Assembly (NCBI GenBank): GCA_016934095.1 | Contig: JAFGTO010000322.1 | Location: 1-12,726, forward strand | Source of the DNA: Candidatus Glassiibacteriota bacterium | GTDB taxonomy: Bacteria > Gemmatimonadota > Glassbacteria > GWA2-58-10 | Length of the DNA stretch: 12,726 nucleotides | Direction of reading: 5' to 3' | Part shown: positions 1 to 6,682 of the stretch, piece by piece | Numbering within the stretch: position 1 is the first letter of the stretch | Layout: each line of letters opens with the position of its first letter | The notes under the pieces: generated by a model | Databases searched by the model: none | Told to the model about the DNA's origin: nothing | What the model saw: the letters and a program-made list of their open reading frames with translations, nothing else | Translations under genes and position numbers: made by a program

Positions 1-1330
1 GGTATGAATGCTGGTTGCGGGACCAGTTTTCCGAAACGAGGAATTTCAGGTCCTTGATCGGGGAATAGGTGAACTTGCCGGAGAGCAGGGTCCTGTCGCC
101 CCAGTTGCTCGGCAGGCGTACCGGGTTGGGCGCGGTGAACAGGCTCCCCTGGTGTACGGCGCTCGCCGAGTTATAGCGCTGGGGATGGTCCTGGATCAGG
201 CCGGCAACGTAAGCTGCGTGCCCTGTCTGCAGCTTCTCCAAGGTAAAGGGATACTCTACGCCTGGATTCTCCGTCCTGACTGTCTTTATCGCAGGGTCGT
301 TTCTGACAGCGTTATTGAGCCGGTCCACGAATGTCTGGTCTACGGCGCGAAAACCGTCGCCGGCATGTGTAGGGGTCCTGTCGGCCTGCCCCTGGATTTC
401 GCCGGACAGGTGAAAATACAGGTTCGGAATAACCGGGACCGGGCCGCCGAGGCTCGTCATCAACTGGTTGTAGCCCCAGTCGGCAGTGCGCGGATTGAGC
501 TGGTCCGTGGTATAGCGGACATTACCGGCCAGGGAGCTTCCGCCTTCCTTGGTGACGATGTTGACGATGCCCGACTGCGAGTTGCCGTACTCGGCCTGGA
601 AACCGCCGGTGATGATATCCACCTGTTCCACCGCAGAGGTCCCCACCTCCAGCGGAGTGGTATCGTCGCTGGTGGAGCCGAAATCGTTCTCGAAAACCCA
701 GCCGAGTCCGGTTGCGAACGGGTTGGCGGAGTAGTTGCGGACCAACAGGCCGTCGACGATCATGGCCTCTTCGCCGATTCGCCCGCCGCGGATGCGCAGG
801 CCCCGGTCCCTGGCGCCCCTGCCGCCGATTTCCACTCCGGCCTCGAGGATCATGAGGTCTTCGAGCCTCTGGACCGGGGTCTCTTTGATCTGTTCTGCAG
901 TCATACGCCGCTTGGTGGTGGTTTCATCGCGGGGGCGGAGTATCTCGGCTTCCCCCTCGATAGTGATACCCTCGAGCTGGACCACGGTGGAGCTGAGAGA
1001 AGCATCGACAGTGATAGTCTGGCCGGCGAGGATCAGCTGGCGGGACACCGTGGTTTTCTGATATCCGGTGTAGGTAAAGGTAATGTTCCTTTGCCCCGGA
1101 GGAACGCTGAGGATGAAGTAGTAACCATCTGCATTGGTCACGTTTCCCAGGCGAGTGCCTGCGATTGTCACCTGGGCACCCTGCAGTGGTTCTCCCGTAT
1201 CCTTGTCTCGCACCGTGCCCTCCACCTTGCCGGTGGAAAGCTGGGCATGCAGCCCGGCCACCGACAAGACAAGCAAAAGCACCGTAGCGACGATCAACAG
1301 CAGGTGATATTTTCTTAATTTTAGGTGCAT
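1..1330 (-). CDS. TonB-dependent outer-membrane receptor, N-terminal part (3' end beyond left edge)
   Basis: The frame is open from an ATG at 1330 to the window edge, giving the first 443 residues. A signal peptide covers residues 1-30: basic start MHLKLRK, a long leucine/valine core, then AGLHAQ. A carboxypeptidase-regulatory-like beta-sandwich follows at about 34-115 (GKVEGTVRDKDTGEPLQGA, then NADGYYFI and VPPG). A TonB plug domain lies at about 130-245, seen in RMTAEQIKETP, GGRGARDRG, the DGLLVRN stretch, and GGFQAEYGNSQSGIVNIVTK. The barrel has only begun at the edge. Proteins of this type import large or scarce substrates across the outer membrane using TonB energy; the substrate cannot be read from this part. 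The start is supported by an AAGGGGG ribosome-binding-like stretch a few bases upstream. It lies on the same strand as, and downstream of, the sensor/thioredoxin/receiver genes, separated by about 540 bases. The receptor assignment is strong; whether it is a SusC-like or another subclass is not decidable. Confidence 0.93.
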   Translation of the reverse strand, partial: MHLKLRKYHLLLIVATVLLLVLSVAGLHAQLSTGKVEGTVRDKDTGEPLQGAQVTIAGTRLGNVTNADGYYFILSVPPGQRNITFTYTGYQKTTVSRQLILAGQTITVDASLSSTVVQLEGITIEGEAEILRPRDETTTKRRMTAEQIKETPVQRLEDLMILEAGVEIGGRGARDRGLRIRGGRIGEEAMIVDGLLVRNYSANPFATGLGWVFENDFGSTSDDTTPLEVGTSAVEQVDIITGGFQAEYGNSQSGIVNIVTKEGGSSLAGNVRYTTDQLNPRTADWGYNQLMTSLGGPVPVIPNLYFHLSGEIQGQADRTPTHAGDGFRAVDQTFVDRLNNAVRNDPAIKTVRTENPGVEYPFTLEKLQTGHAAYVAGLIQDHPQRYNSASAVHQGSLFTAPNPVRLPSNWGDRTLLSGKFTYSPIKDLKFLVSENWSRNQHSY

Positions 1331-1543
1331 CCAAGCCCCCTTGAGATAAGGAGTCTGTTAAAATCACTGAAGACTAACAAAATATTGCCGTAAAATATTT
1401 TTTCGATAGGATATCCCCTTTTGAATCAAAGGTTTATAGATAAGAAAAACCTGGCGGCCACCTCCCGTGATTCAGGGCCTATCCCGACAGGCCCCGATAT
1501 TTTACTGCATAGGCAGACCTCCTAAAAAGGTTATAGTGCAATA

Positions 1544-1569
1544 CGGAAGGAGAAACACATTACCTTCCG
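1544..1569. repeat. Stem-loop, perfect 7-bp arms
   Basis: CGGAAGG at 1544-1550 is repeated inverted at 1563-1569, with a 12-base loop. It could form in RNA from either strand. There is no adjacent run of T, so it is not an obvious terminator. Confidence 0.5.
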
Positions 1570-1623
1570 CGTCACTTAAATTTTATTCCGAATAAAGAGC
1601 CATAAGCCTTGTAGATTTGGAAA

Positions 1624-1693
1624 GGATTGTTTTTTACTCCGGCAGGAGCCTATATTCCTGCGCGAATATCAGGCAATACATTACAAACAATCC
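1624..1693. repeat. Nested inverted repeat (70 bp)
   Basis: The outer arms GGATTGTTT (1624-1632) and AAACAATCC (1685-1693) match perfectly. Inside them, 1648-1657 pairs with 1664-1674 as a 10-bp stem with one bulged base and a 6-base loop (CTGCGC). Nested arms like these are typical of small palindromic intergenic elements or a structured leader. Nothing in the sequence decides which, and no second copy was seen in the window. Confidence 0.5.
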
Positions 1694-1871
1694 CGCCCGC
1701 TGGGAGCTTGATAAGGAAAATCCCGGATAAAAGGCTCCCTCTCATTTTACCCTCGCCGTCCGGATCTCGCGGTCCAGGTATATAAGGAGCAGTGAGCCGA
1801 TCTCGCCTTTTTCCGTGCGTACGGACTCAAACTCAGCGCTTCGAAAGGGTATCCACCCGGAAGCCTCTGAC

Positions 1872-2255
1872 CTAACCGGTCGGCGGCAAAACGCCGGAAA
1901 CTACCAGGGCTTCCCGGATGAGGCTGGTGCTGACCGGCTTTTCCAGGTAATGGTGAGCGCCCAGCCGATACGCCCGGTCCTGTATGTCCTGGTTACCGTG
2001 AGCCGTGATCATGATAATCACAGTCTCCGGCTGAACTTCCTTGATATGCTGCAGTATCTCGAACCCCTCTTCACATGAATCGCCACCCAGGCGCAAATCC
2101 AGGATGGCTACATCGTATTTATTCCGGCCCAGCAGAGCTAAGGAGCCTTCCTTGCTGTCGACAGCATCGACCTGGCAGTGATCACGCTGCAGCAGCCTGC
2201 TATAGGCGAACAGCACAGCGGCCTCGTCATCGACCAGCAAAATCCTTTTTATCAT
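1872..2255 (-). CDS. Stand-alone response regulator receiver (CheY-like)
   Basis: This 127-residue protein is a single receiver domain with no output domain. The key residues are all present: acidic pair D9-D10, phosphoacceptor D53 in AILDLRL, T84 in MITAHG, and K106 in LEKP. It should therefore accept a phosphoryl group from a histidine kinase and act through protein-protein contact in the cytoplasm. The ATG at 2255 lies inside the 3' end of the thioredoxin-like gene (29-base overlap, different frame), which suggests translational coupling; no strong ribosome binding site was seen. The nearest large sensor upstream has no kinase domain, so the phosphodonor is not encoded in this window. The domain ends normally, and only a short tail (about 10 residues) follows its last helix. 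Confidence 0.93.
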   Translation of the reverse strand: MIKRILLVDDEAAVLFAYSRLLQRDHCQVDAVDSKEGSLALLGRNKYDVAILDLRLGGDSCEEGFEILQHIKEVQPETVIIMITAHGNQDIQDRAYRLGAHHYLEKPVSTSLIREALVVSGVLPPTG

Positions 2256-2598
2256 CTGATTTATCCAACAGGGAGTCGAGTTTATCCACGACGGTTTTTT
2301 TGGGAAAGACTCCTGTGATTAAGTCCACTATCTTCCCATTCAAGAAAAAAATGAGTGTCGGAAGGTTGCGGACACCGTATTCCGCGGCTGTTTTTTCATT
2401 CTGATCATTGTCAACTTTGCCTAGTTTGATCCGACCACGGTAATCGACAGCCAACTGATCTATGATCGGCTCGATTACCCGATACAGCCCGCACCAGTCA
2501 GCCACGAAAACCACCAGCACGAGGCCCGGCTCCTCGAGCACCTCTTTGCGGAAGTTCTCATCTGTCAGCACTTTAAGAGTCGGCTTTTTCAGGGGCAT
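2227..2598 (-). CDS. Thioredoxin-fold protein with a single active-site cysteine (WCGLY)
   Basis: With the start at ATG 2598 this is a 123-residue cytoplasmic protein matching a whole thioredoxin fold. It shows the beta strand LVLVVFVADW, the active-site position WCGLYR (35-40), KVDNDQNEKTAAEYGVRNLPTL with the cis-proline P80, and the C-terminal helix after GVFPKK. The usual WCGPC has become WCGLY: the second cysteine is tyrosine and the proline is leucine. C36 is the only cysteine, so an intramolecular disulfide cannot form. It may act as a monothiol, a binding partner or a chaperone-like protein rather than a reductase. The frame runs upstream to 2757, but that extension crosses a probable terminator and lacks thioredoxin features, so the shorter start was chosen. 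A purine-rich GAGGAAGGA lies about 20 bases upstream, too far for an ideal site, so the start is somewhat uncertain. It overlaps the receiver gene by 29 bases. Confidence 0.85.
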   Translation of the reverse strand: MPLKKPTLKVLTDENFRKEVLEEPGLVLVVFVADWCGLYRVIEPIIDQLAVDYRGRIKLGKVDNDQNEKTAAEYGVRNLPTLIFFLNGKIVDLITGVFPKKTVVDKLDSLLDKSDDKKDFAGR

Positions 2599-2670
2599 GC
2601 CAGGTCTCGGCGGTTTATCCTTCCTCGGGCTGCCTGCAAAGGGGATTGGTCTCAGGGGCTGTCCTTGGCG

Positions 2671-2676
2671 TGTCAA
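2671..2676 (-). promoter_or_regulatory. Isolated -35-like hexamer upstream of the thioredoxin-like gene
   Basis: A perfect TTGACA lies on the minus strand between the upstream terminator and the thioredoxin-like gene, but no good -10 stands 16-18 bases downstream (the match there is GAGACC). It is a weak hint that the two small genes have their own promoter. Confidence 0.2.
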
Positions 2677-2697
2677 GATACAAGTTCTGTTCCGCAA

Positions 2698-2733
2698 ATA
2701 AAAAACCGCCTGGATAATACTCCAAGCGGCTTT
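2698..2733 (-). terminator. Probable intrinsic terminator after the membrane sigma-54 regulator gene
   Basis: On the minus strand an 11-bp stem (arms 2722-2732 and 2703-2713, two G-U pairs) with an 8-base loop is followed by a run of T (2705-2700). It lies about 100 bases past the regulator stop codon and upstream of the thioredoxin-like gene, so it would separate or attenuate transcription between them. Confidence 0.65.
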
Positions 2734-2793
2734 AAATGAATGAGATAGTAGAGGCAAAGATATTTTAACAGGTCTTCAGTGCAGGAGAATGTC

Positions 2794-2826
2794 TCCGAAA
2801 TATCGTAGATTATACGCTATTTCGGA
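2794..2826. repeat. Strong stem-loop just past the regulator stop codon
   Basis: TCCGAAATATCG (2794-2805) pairs with CGCTATTTCGGA (2815-2826) over 11 of 12 positions, with a 9-base loop. It begins 6 bases beyond the regulator's TAA. In the gene's own direction there is no T-run after it; on the plus strand a T-rich stretch follows. It may stabilise the mRNA 3' end or work together with the terminator next to it. Confidence 0.55.
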
Positions 2827-2831
2827 TGTTT

Positions 2832-5800
2832 TTAGCTTTTCCGTTTTATTCCCAGTTTATCCATTCTCGATTCCAGAGTCGTCGGCTTTATTCCCAGCAG
2901 CTCTGCGGACCCCGATTTCCCCCTCACCCGCCAGCCGGTCAGCTCCATGACCTTGATGATATGCTCTCTTTCGAGCTCTTCCAGGGTAAATATCTGCGAA
3001 TCGTCGTCGGAGGAGTCTCGGCTACTCTGTAGCCATTCGGCCAACTCGAGACGGTTGCCGCGGCTGACAATCACCGCCCGCTCGATGACGTTTTCCAGCT
3101 CCCTGACGTTACCCGGCCAGTGGTAAGCCTGGAGCGAGTCTATCACGTGCTGTGAGATGGAATCTATCTTCTTGCCGGTCTTGGCGCTGTACTTATTGAC
3201 AAAATGGTTTACCAGCAGGGGGATATCCTCCTTGTGCTCCCTCAGCGGCGGGCAGTGGATCGGATAGACGTTCAGCCTGTAGAAGAGGTCCTCGCGGAAC
3301 CGGCCCTCACTGACTTCTTTTCCCAGGTCCCGGTTGGTGGCTGCGATGACCCGGACATCGACTTTGACGGTGGAGGAGCTGCCCAGGCGCTCGAATTCTC
3401 CATCCTGCAGCACGCGCAGCAGCTTTGCCTGCAGGTCCAGGGGCAGGTCGCCGATCTCATCCAGGAATATCGACCCGCAGTCGGCCAGCTCGAAACGCCC
3501 GATCTTGCGAGAGAACGCCCCGGTGAAAGCCCCTTTTTCGTGGCCGAACAGCTCGCTCTCGATGAGGCTGGACGGCAGGGCGGCGCAATTGACAGTCACC
3601 AGGGTCCTGCCCGCGCGGGGGCTGACATTGTGCACCGCACGGGCGATAAGCTGCTTGCCGGTGCCGGTCTCGCCGAGGATCAGCACCGTGGCATCCGTGG
3701 AGGCCACCTGCTCCACTTTCTCCAGCACCCTGTTCAGGGCCTCGCTGTTGCTGATAATCTCCTCGAAGTTATGCTCGATCTTGATCTCTTCCTGCAGGTA
3801 GATGTTTTCCGCCTGGAGCCGGTTCTTCAGGCTCTCCACCTCAGCATGTTTTTTTCGCAGGGCTTCCTCTGCTTTCTTGCGCTCGGCGACCTCGCGCTGC
3901 AGCTCAAGGTTCCTCTTTGTTATATACCGCGTCCTGATAGCGTGGATCCCCCAGAGGACCGACATGGCCAGGATAAAAATCAGGGCCTTGAACCAGATGG
4001 TCGCCCAGAAAGGCGGTAGAATCTTAAAAGCTAACTCCGCTGTCTGTTCGCTCCAGATACCGTCCTTGTTCCTGGCCTTTACCTTGAACGTATACTCTCC
4101 CGGGGGAAGATAAGGATAGGAGATTGAGCTCTGGTGGGTTTGAATCCAGTCCGTATCCAGGCCTTCCAGCATATAGCTGTAAAGAACGTCCTCCGGTGCG
4201 GCAAGGCAGATCCCCACGTAATCGATCCTCAGGCTGTTCTTGTCATAACCGAGCTCCAGGCCGCCGGCCACCGTGGTGTCCCGGTCGAGAATCCTGAGCC
4301 TGGTAATGTAGACTGGCGGCGGAATGAGGGTCGGCCGGTCAGCCGAGGGTGTATACTTGATCACCCCATTGGGCGACCTGAACCAGATATTGCTTTTGCT
4401 GTCCTTGAGGGGCCTGTATTCTGTGGTGGCAGCAAACCCTTCATCCGCGGTGTAGACGTTGAACGTCTCGCCGTTGAAGCGGTTGAGGCCGTTGGGAGAG
4501 ACAAAATACAGGTGGTTGCCGCATTCGATGATGAAGTAACAGATATTGCTCGAAAGACCGTCTTGCACGGTGTAGTTGGTAATTCCGGTCCCGTCGAGCC
4601 TGCTCACGCCGCCGCCGTTGGTCCCCACCCAGAAAGCGCCGGCTGCATCTTCATGGATGGTCCAGACATCATTGTGTGCAAGACCTTCGCCGGTCGTATA
4701 CCACTGTCCGCCGACCCGCTGGTTTGCGCCTGCATACTCGAAAAGATCATCGATATCGGATTTGAGCACTCCATTTTCGGTAGCGAACCAGAGATTTCCC
4801 CGGGAGTCTGCCAGAATATCCCTTACCGATCCGCCGCAATGCAGGCGTCTCAAGGAAAGTCCATTAAATACTACTAAACCTTCCAAAGTCCCGAAGATGA
4901 TGTTCCCGGCCTTGTCCGTGTTTTGTGCGTAGATAGTGGGAAGCATGCCGGGCGCCTCTAAAAAAGGCTCGAGTTCCCGCCCGTCGAATTTGTATTCCAG
5001 TCCTCCGAGCCATAAGATACCCTGGTTGTCTTCATAAAAAGCCCCGCCAATCCAGGTTTTTTCTTTTCCGGGGAAATAACTCTTCCATTCGGAGCCGTCG
5101 AACCCGCTCAGCTCATAACCCGAGGAAAACCAGAGAGTCCCTTTGCGATCCTGGTAAAGACCGACTATCTGGTTCGACACCAGCCCGTCGCTGGTCGTAA
5201 AGGTGGTCCATTTCCTGCCGTCATACCTGGTGACCCCTTCGACATACCTGTCGTTGAACCATAGGTTCCCTTTCGAGTCTTCCAGATCAGGCGCTATCGA
5301 GTTTCCCGGCAGCCCATCCGCCTCGGTGTAGGTAACGAAGGCCATGCCCCTCAGTCTCGCCAGTCCGTCCCCGATTGTCCCGAACCAGAGGTTTTTCTCC
5401 TTGTCCTCGAAAATCGACCCGATAATATTTGAAGGCAGCCCGTTTTGGGTGGTATAAGTTTTCCAGCTTTTACCGTCGTAAATGCACAGTCCACCGCCCT
5501 GCGCTCCATACCAGATATTGCCCTGGCTGTCCTGGCAAAGCGATGGGTCATCACCCATCGGAACCCCGTCCTTGTCGCTGAAAACCTTGTGGTTCCCTTC
5601 TTCAAGAGGCCCGCTGATTTTTATCGCCACGCTTTTTCTTTTTGTCCTGCTGTATCCGGCCAGCCAGATATTTCCCTGTTTGTCCTCGATAATCGAATTA
5701 ATATGGCAAGGCGTCCCGACTTCCGTCGGATAGAAGGTTTTCCAGTTTTTCCCATCGAACCTGCTGACTCCATACTGCTGGACCCCGAACCACAGGTTAC

Positions 5801-6329
5801 CTTGCGAATCTTCGATAACAGTCCTGACCCTGTTATCGGCAAGGCCGTCCGCCGTGGTGTAATAATGCCAGCCGGCTCCGTCAAAACAAGCCACACCGCC
5901 GCCGAAGGTGGTAAACCACATGCGGTCGCGGGAATCCTCGAGAATGGCCCAGATATTGTTATTCCGCAAAAAATCATTAACAATAGTGGTACAATTTTTA
6001 CCATCAAATTTGCTGACCCCCCCTCCCCAGAAGCTGATCCAGAGATCTCCCCGGGAATCCTCGAAGATCCTGGAGACATTATTGCTGGTCAGTCCATTTT
6101 CCTTGGTGTAAGTGGTGAATGTAATGCCGTCGAACTTGCAGGCCCCGGCCGGCGTGGCGAGCCAGAGGTAACCTTGCCGGTCCTGCATGATCGAGCCGAT
6201 ATGGTTGGACTCCAGCCCGTCATCCACTGTGTATGTCTTGAAGGGATATTTCTCTGCAGAGACGTGCTCCCGGGAGGCGAAGAGAAAGGCGCCGGCCGCG
6301 AGCAGGGTAAAAAGTATTTTTTGTCTCAT
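2832..6329 (-). CDS. Membrane-anchored sigma-54 activator with a two-propeller (Reg_prop/Y_Y_Y) sensor
   Basis: Numbering is from the chosen ATG at 6329 (1165 residues). A signal peptide (1-25) is followed by about 15 Reg_prop blades (30-660, recurring D-x-x-G-x-L-W and YT-x-x-DGL), a Y_Y_Y domain (about 705-772), one transmembrane helix (about 777-797) and a charged coiled coil (803-850). A sigma-54 AAA+ domain follows (about 860-1090): Walker A GETGTGKQ (886-893), GAFTGA (933-938), FLDEIGD (955-961), the FREDLFYRLN arginine-finger region (1011-1020) and WPGNVREL (1071-1078). The FhlA-type helix-turn-helix tail spans about 1115-1165. The propellers should face the periplasm and the ATPase and DNA-binding parts the cytoplasm, so an envelope signal would drive sigma-54 transcription without phosphotransfer. 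No histidine kinase or receiver domain is present. The frame extends to 6365, but that ATG sits in a palindrome with no ribosome site and adds 12 residues before the signal peptide. Function is sure at domain level; ligand and target genes are unknown. Confidence 0.95.
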   Translation of the reverse strand: MRQKILFTLLAAGAFLFASREHVSAEKYPFKTYTVDDGLESNHIGSIMQDRQGYLWLATPAGACKFDGITFTTYTKENGLTSNNVSRIFEDSRGDLWISFWGGGVSKFDGKNCTTIVNDFLRNNNIWAILEDSRDRMWFTTFGGGVACFDGAGWHYYTTADGLADNRVRTVIEDSQGNLWFGVQQYGVSRFDGKNWKTFYPTEVGTPCHINSIIEDKQGNIWLAGYSRTKRKSVAIKISGPLEEGNHKVFSDKDGVPMGDDPSLCQDSQGNIWYGAQGGGLCIYDGKSWKTYTTQNGLPSNIIGSIFEDKEKNLWFGTIGDGLARLRGMAFVTYTEADGLPGNSIAPDLEDSKGNLWFNDRYVEGVTRYDGRKWTTFTTSDGLVSNQIVGLYQDRKGTLWFSSGYELSGFDGSEWKSYFPGKEKTWIGGAFYEDNQGILWLGGLEYKFDGRELEPFLEAPGMLPTIYAQNTDKAGNIIFGTLEGLVVFNGLSLRRLHCGGSVRDILADSRGNLWFATENGVLKSDIDDLFEYAGANQRVGGQWYTTGEGLAHNDVWTIHEDAAGAFWVGTNGGGVSRLDGTGITNYTVQDGLSSNICYFIIECGNHLYFVSPNGLNRFNGETFNVYTADEGFAATTEYRPLKDSKSNIWFRSPNGVIKYTPSADRPTLIPPPVYITRLRILDRDTTVAGGLELGYDKNSLRIDYVGICLAAPEDVLYSYMLEGLDTDWIQTHQSSISYPYLPPGEYTFKVKARNKDGIWSEQTAELAFKILPPFWATIWFKALIFILAMSVLWGIHAIRTRYITKRNLELQREVAERKKAEEALRKKHAEVESLKNRLQAENIYLQEEIKIEHNFEEIISNSEALNRVLEKVEQVASTDATVLILGETGTGKQLIARAVHNVSPRAGRTLVTVNCAALPSSLIESELFGHEKGAFTGAFSRKIGRFELADCGSIFLDEIGDLPLDLQAKLLRVLQDGEFERLGSSSTVKVDVRVIAATNRDLGKEVSEGRFREDLFYRLNVYPIHCPPLREHKEDIPLLVNHFVNKYSAKTGKKIDSISQHVIDSLQAYHWPGNVRELENVIERAVIVSRGNRLELAEWLQSSRDSSDDDSQIFTLEELEREHIIKVMELTGWRVRGKSGSAELLGIKPTTLESRMDKLGIKRKS

Positions 6330-6354
6330 CGGAGCTGAACAGGTTCGAGCCAAG

Positions 6355-6374
6355 GGGCGACACATGTGTCGCCC
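6355..6374. repeat. Perfect 20-bp palindrome in the regulator leader
   Basis: GGGCGACACA at 6355-6364 is followed directly by its reverse complement at 6365-6374. It lies about 26 bases upstream of the chosen ATG at 6329. It could be an operator dimer site, an RNA hairpin affecting translation, or one copy of a dispersed palindromic repeat. Only one copy is present in the window. Confidence 0.75.
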
Positions 6375-6467
6375 TTACGATGCCGGATTAAGCCGGGTTT
6401 TTCTGGGCAAGGCAGAGCTTGCAGCAGCGATTTTCTCATTTTATACAGGAATGCCCGTGTTCGTTCC

Positions 6468-6496
6468 AGTATATCGGGTGAGGAATCCTCTGTCAA
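6468..6496 (-). promoter_or_regulatory. Sigma-70-type promoter for the membrane sigma-54 regulator
   Basis: TTGACA (6496-6491) and TATACT (6473-6468) are separated by exactly 17 bases on the minus strand, a near-consensus pair. Transcription would begin near 6461, leaving a leader of about 130 bases. The spacer holds the small palindrome GAGGA-T-TCCTC, and a 9-base direct repeat partner lies upstream of the -35. Confidence 0.8.
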
Positions 6497-6524
6497 CAGT
6501 TAGTTTCTGCCCTGAGAGGAATCC
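6480..6524. repeat. 9-bp direct repeats around the promoter
   Basis: GAGGAATCC (plus strand) occurs at 6480-6488, inside the spacer, and again at 6516-6524, upstream of the -35; the copies are 36 bases apart. They are candidate binding sites for a regulator of this promoter. Confidence 0.45.
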
Positions 6525-6654
6525 GGGCAAGATGACCGAGCAGGCCGGCTGGCACTGCCCAAAAGGGCGCAACAGGTTGTACCGGCAAGAATTAAAGAAC
6601 CTTCGAGCTGCCCGGAGTGGGCGGCGGCTCACGGCTGCTTGAGTTGACTGGCTG

Positions 6655-6682
6655 AAAAAAAAGGCGCACTGGAGTGTGCGCC
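6655..6682 (-). terminator. Intrinsic terminator of the FGE-like gene
   Basis: On the minus strand the arms GGCGCAC (6682-6676) and GTGCGCC (6669-6663), with a 6-base loop, are followed directly by eight T (6662-6655). It is about 75 bases past the stop of the FGE-like gene and isolates it from the regulator promoter. Confidence 0.85.

Larger units (their letters stand above)
1331..1871. other. Intergenic stretch between receptor and receiver genes, rich in inverted repeats
   Basis: No gene with a normal start was found here. Four sets of inverted repeats are visible: GGGCCT/AGGCCC at 1475-1494, CGGAAGG/CCTTCCG at 1544-1569, a nested pair at 1624-1693, and GGGAGC/GCTCCC at 1702-1739. On the minus strand a strong AGGAGG (1518-1523) precedes an ATG (1510) that is followed after one codon by TAA, so it encodes nothing of note. 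No convincing -35/-10 pair and no sigma-54 GG-N10-GC element was found for the receptor gene. A 43-codon open frame without a start codon (1744-1871, minus) follows the receiver gene. This is probably the 5' leader or promoter region of the receptor plus the 3' flank of the receiver gene. Confidence 0.6.

Noticed and set aside
8..1318. Long plus-strand open frame of 436 codons at the left edge
   Set aside because: It is antisense to the TonB receptor gene, whose minus-strand frame gives a signal peptide, regulatory-like domain and plug; the plus-strand product resembles nothing.
1331..1760. Sigma-54 (-24/-12) promoter upstream of the TonB receptor
   Set aside because: No GG and GC pair with 10-base spacing and TTGC-like context was found on the minus strand by eye; a matrix search would be decisive.
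3204..6338. Several plus-strand open frames opposite the membrane regulator
   Set aside because: They mirror the repeated propeller and AAA+ codons of the minus-strand gene and have no recognisable domain of their own.
6363..6365. Alternative ATG 12 codons upstream as start of the membrane regulator
   Set aside because: It lies in the middle of the 20-bp palindrome, has no ribosome site, and would put 12 extra residues before a good signal peptide. It is not formally excluded.
6381..6400. Possible plus-strand terminator (CCGG-ATTAAG-CCGG then T-run)
   Set aside because: The stem is only 4 bp and there is no plus-strand gene ending here.
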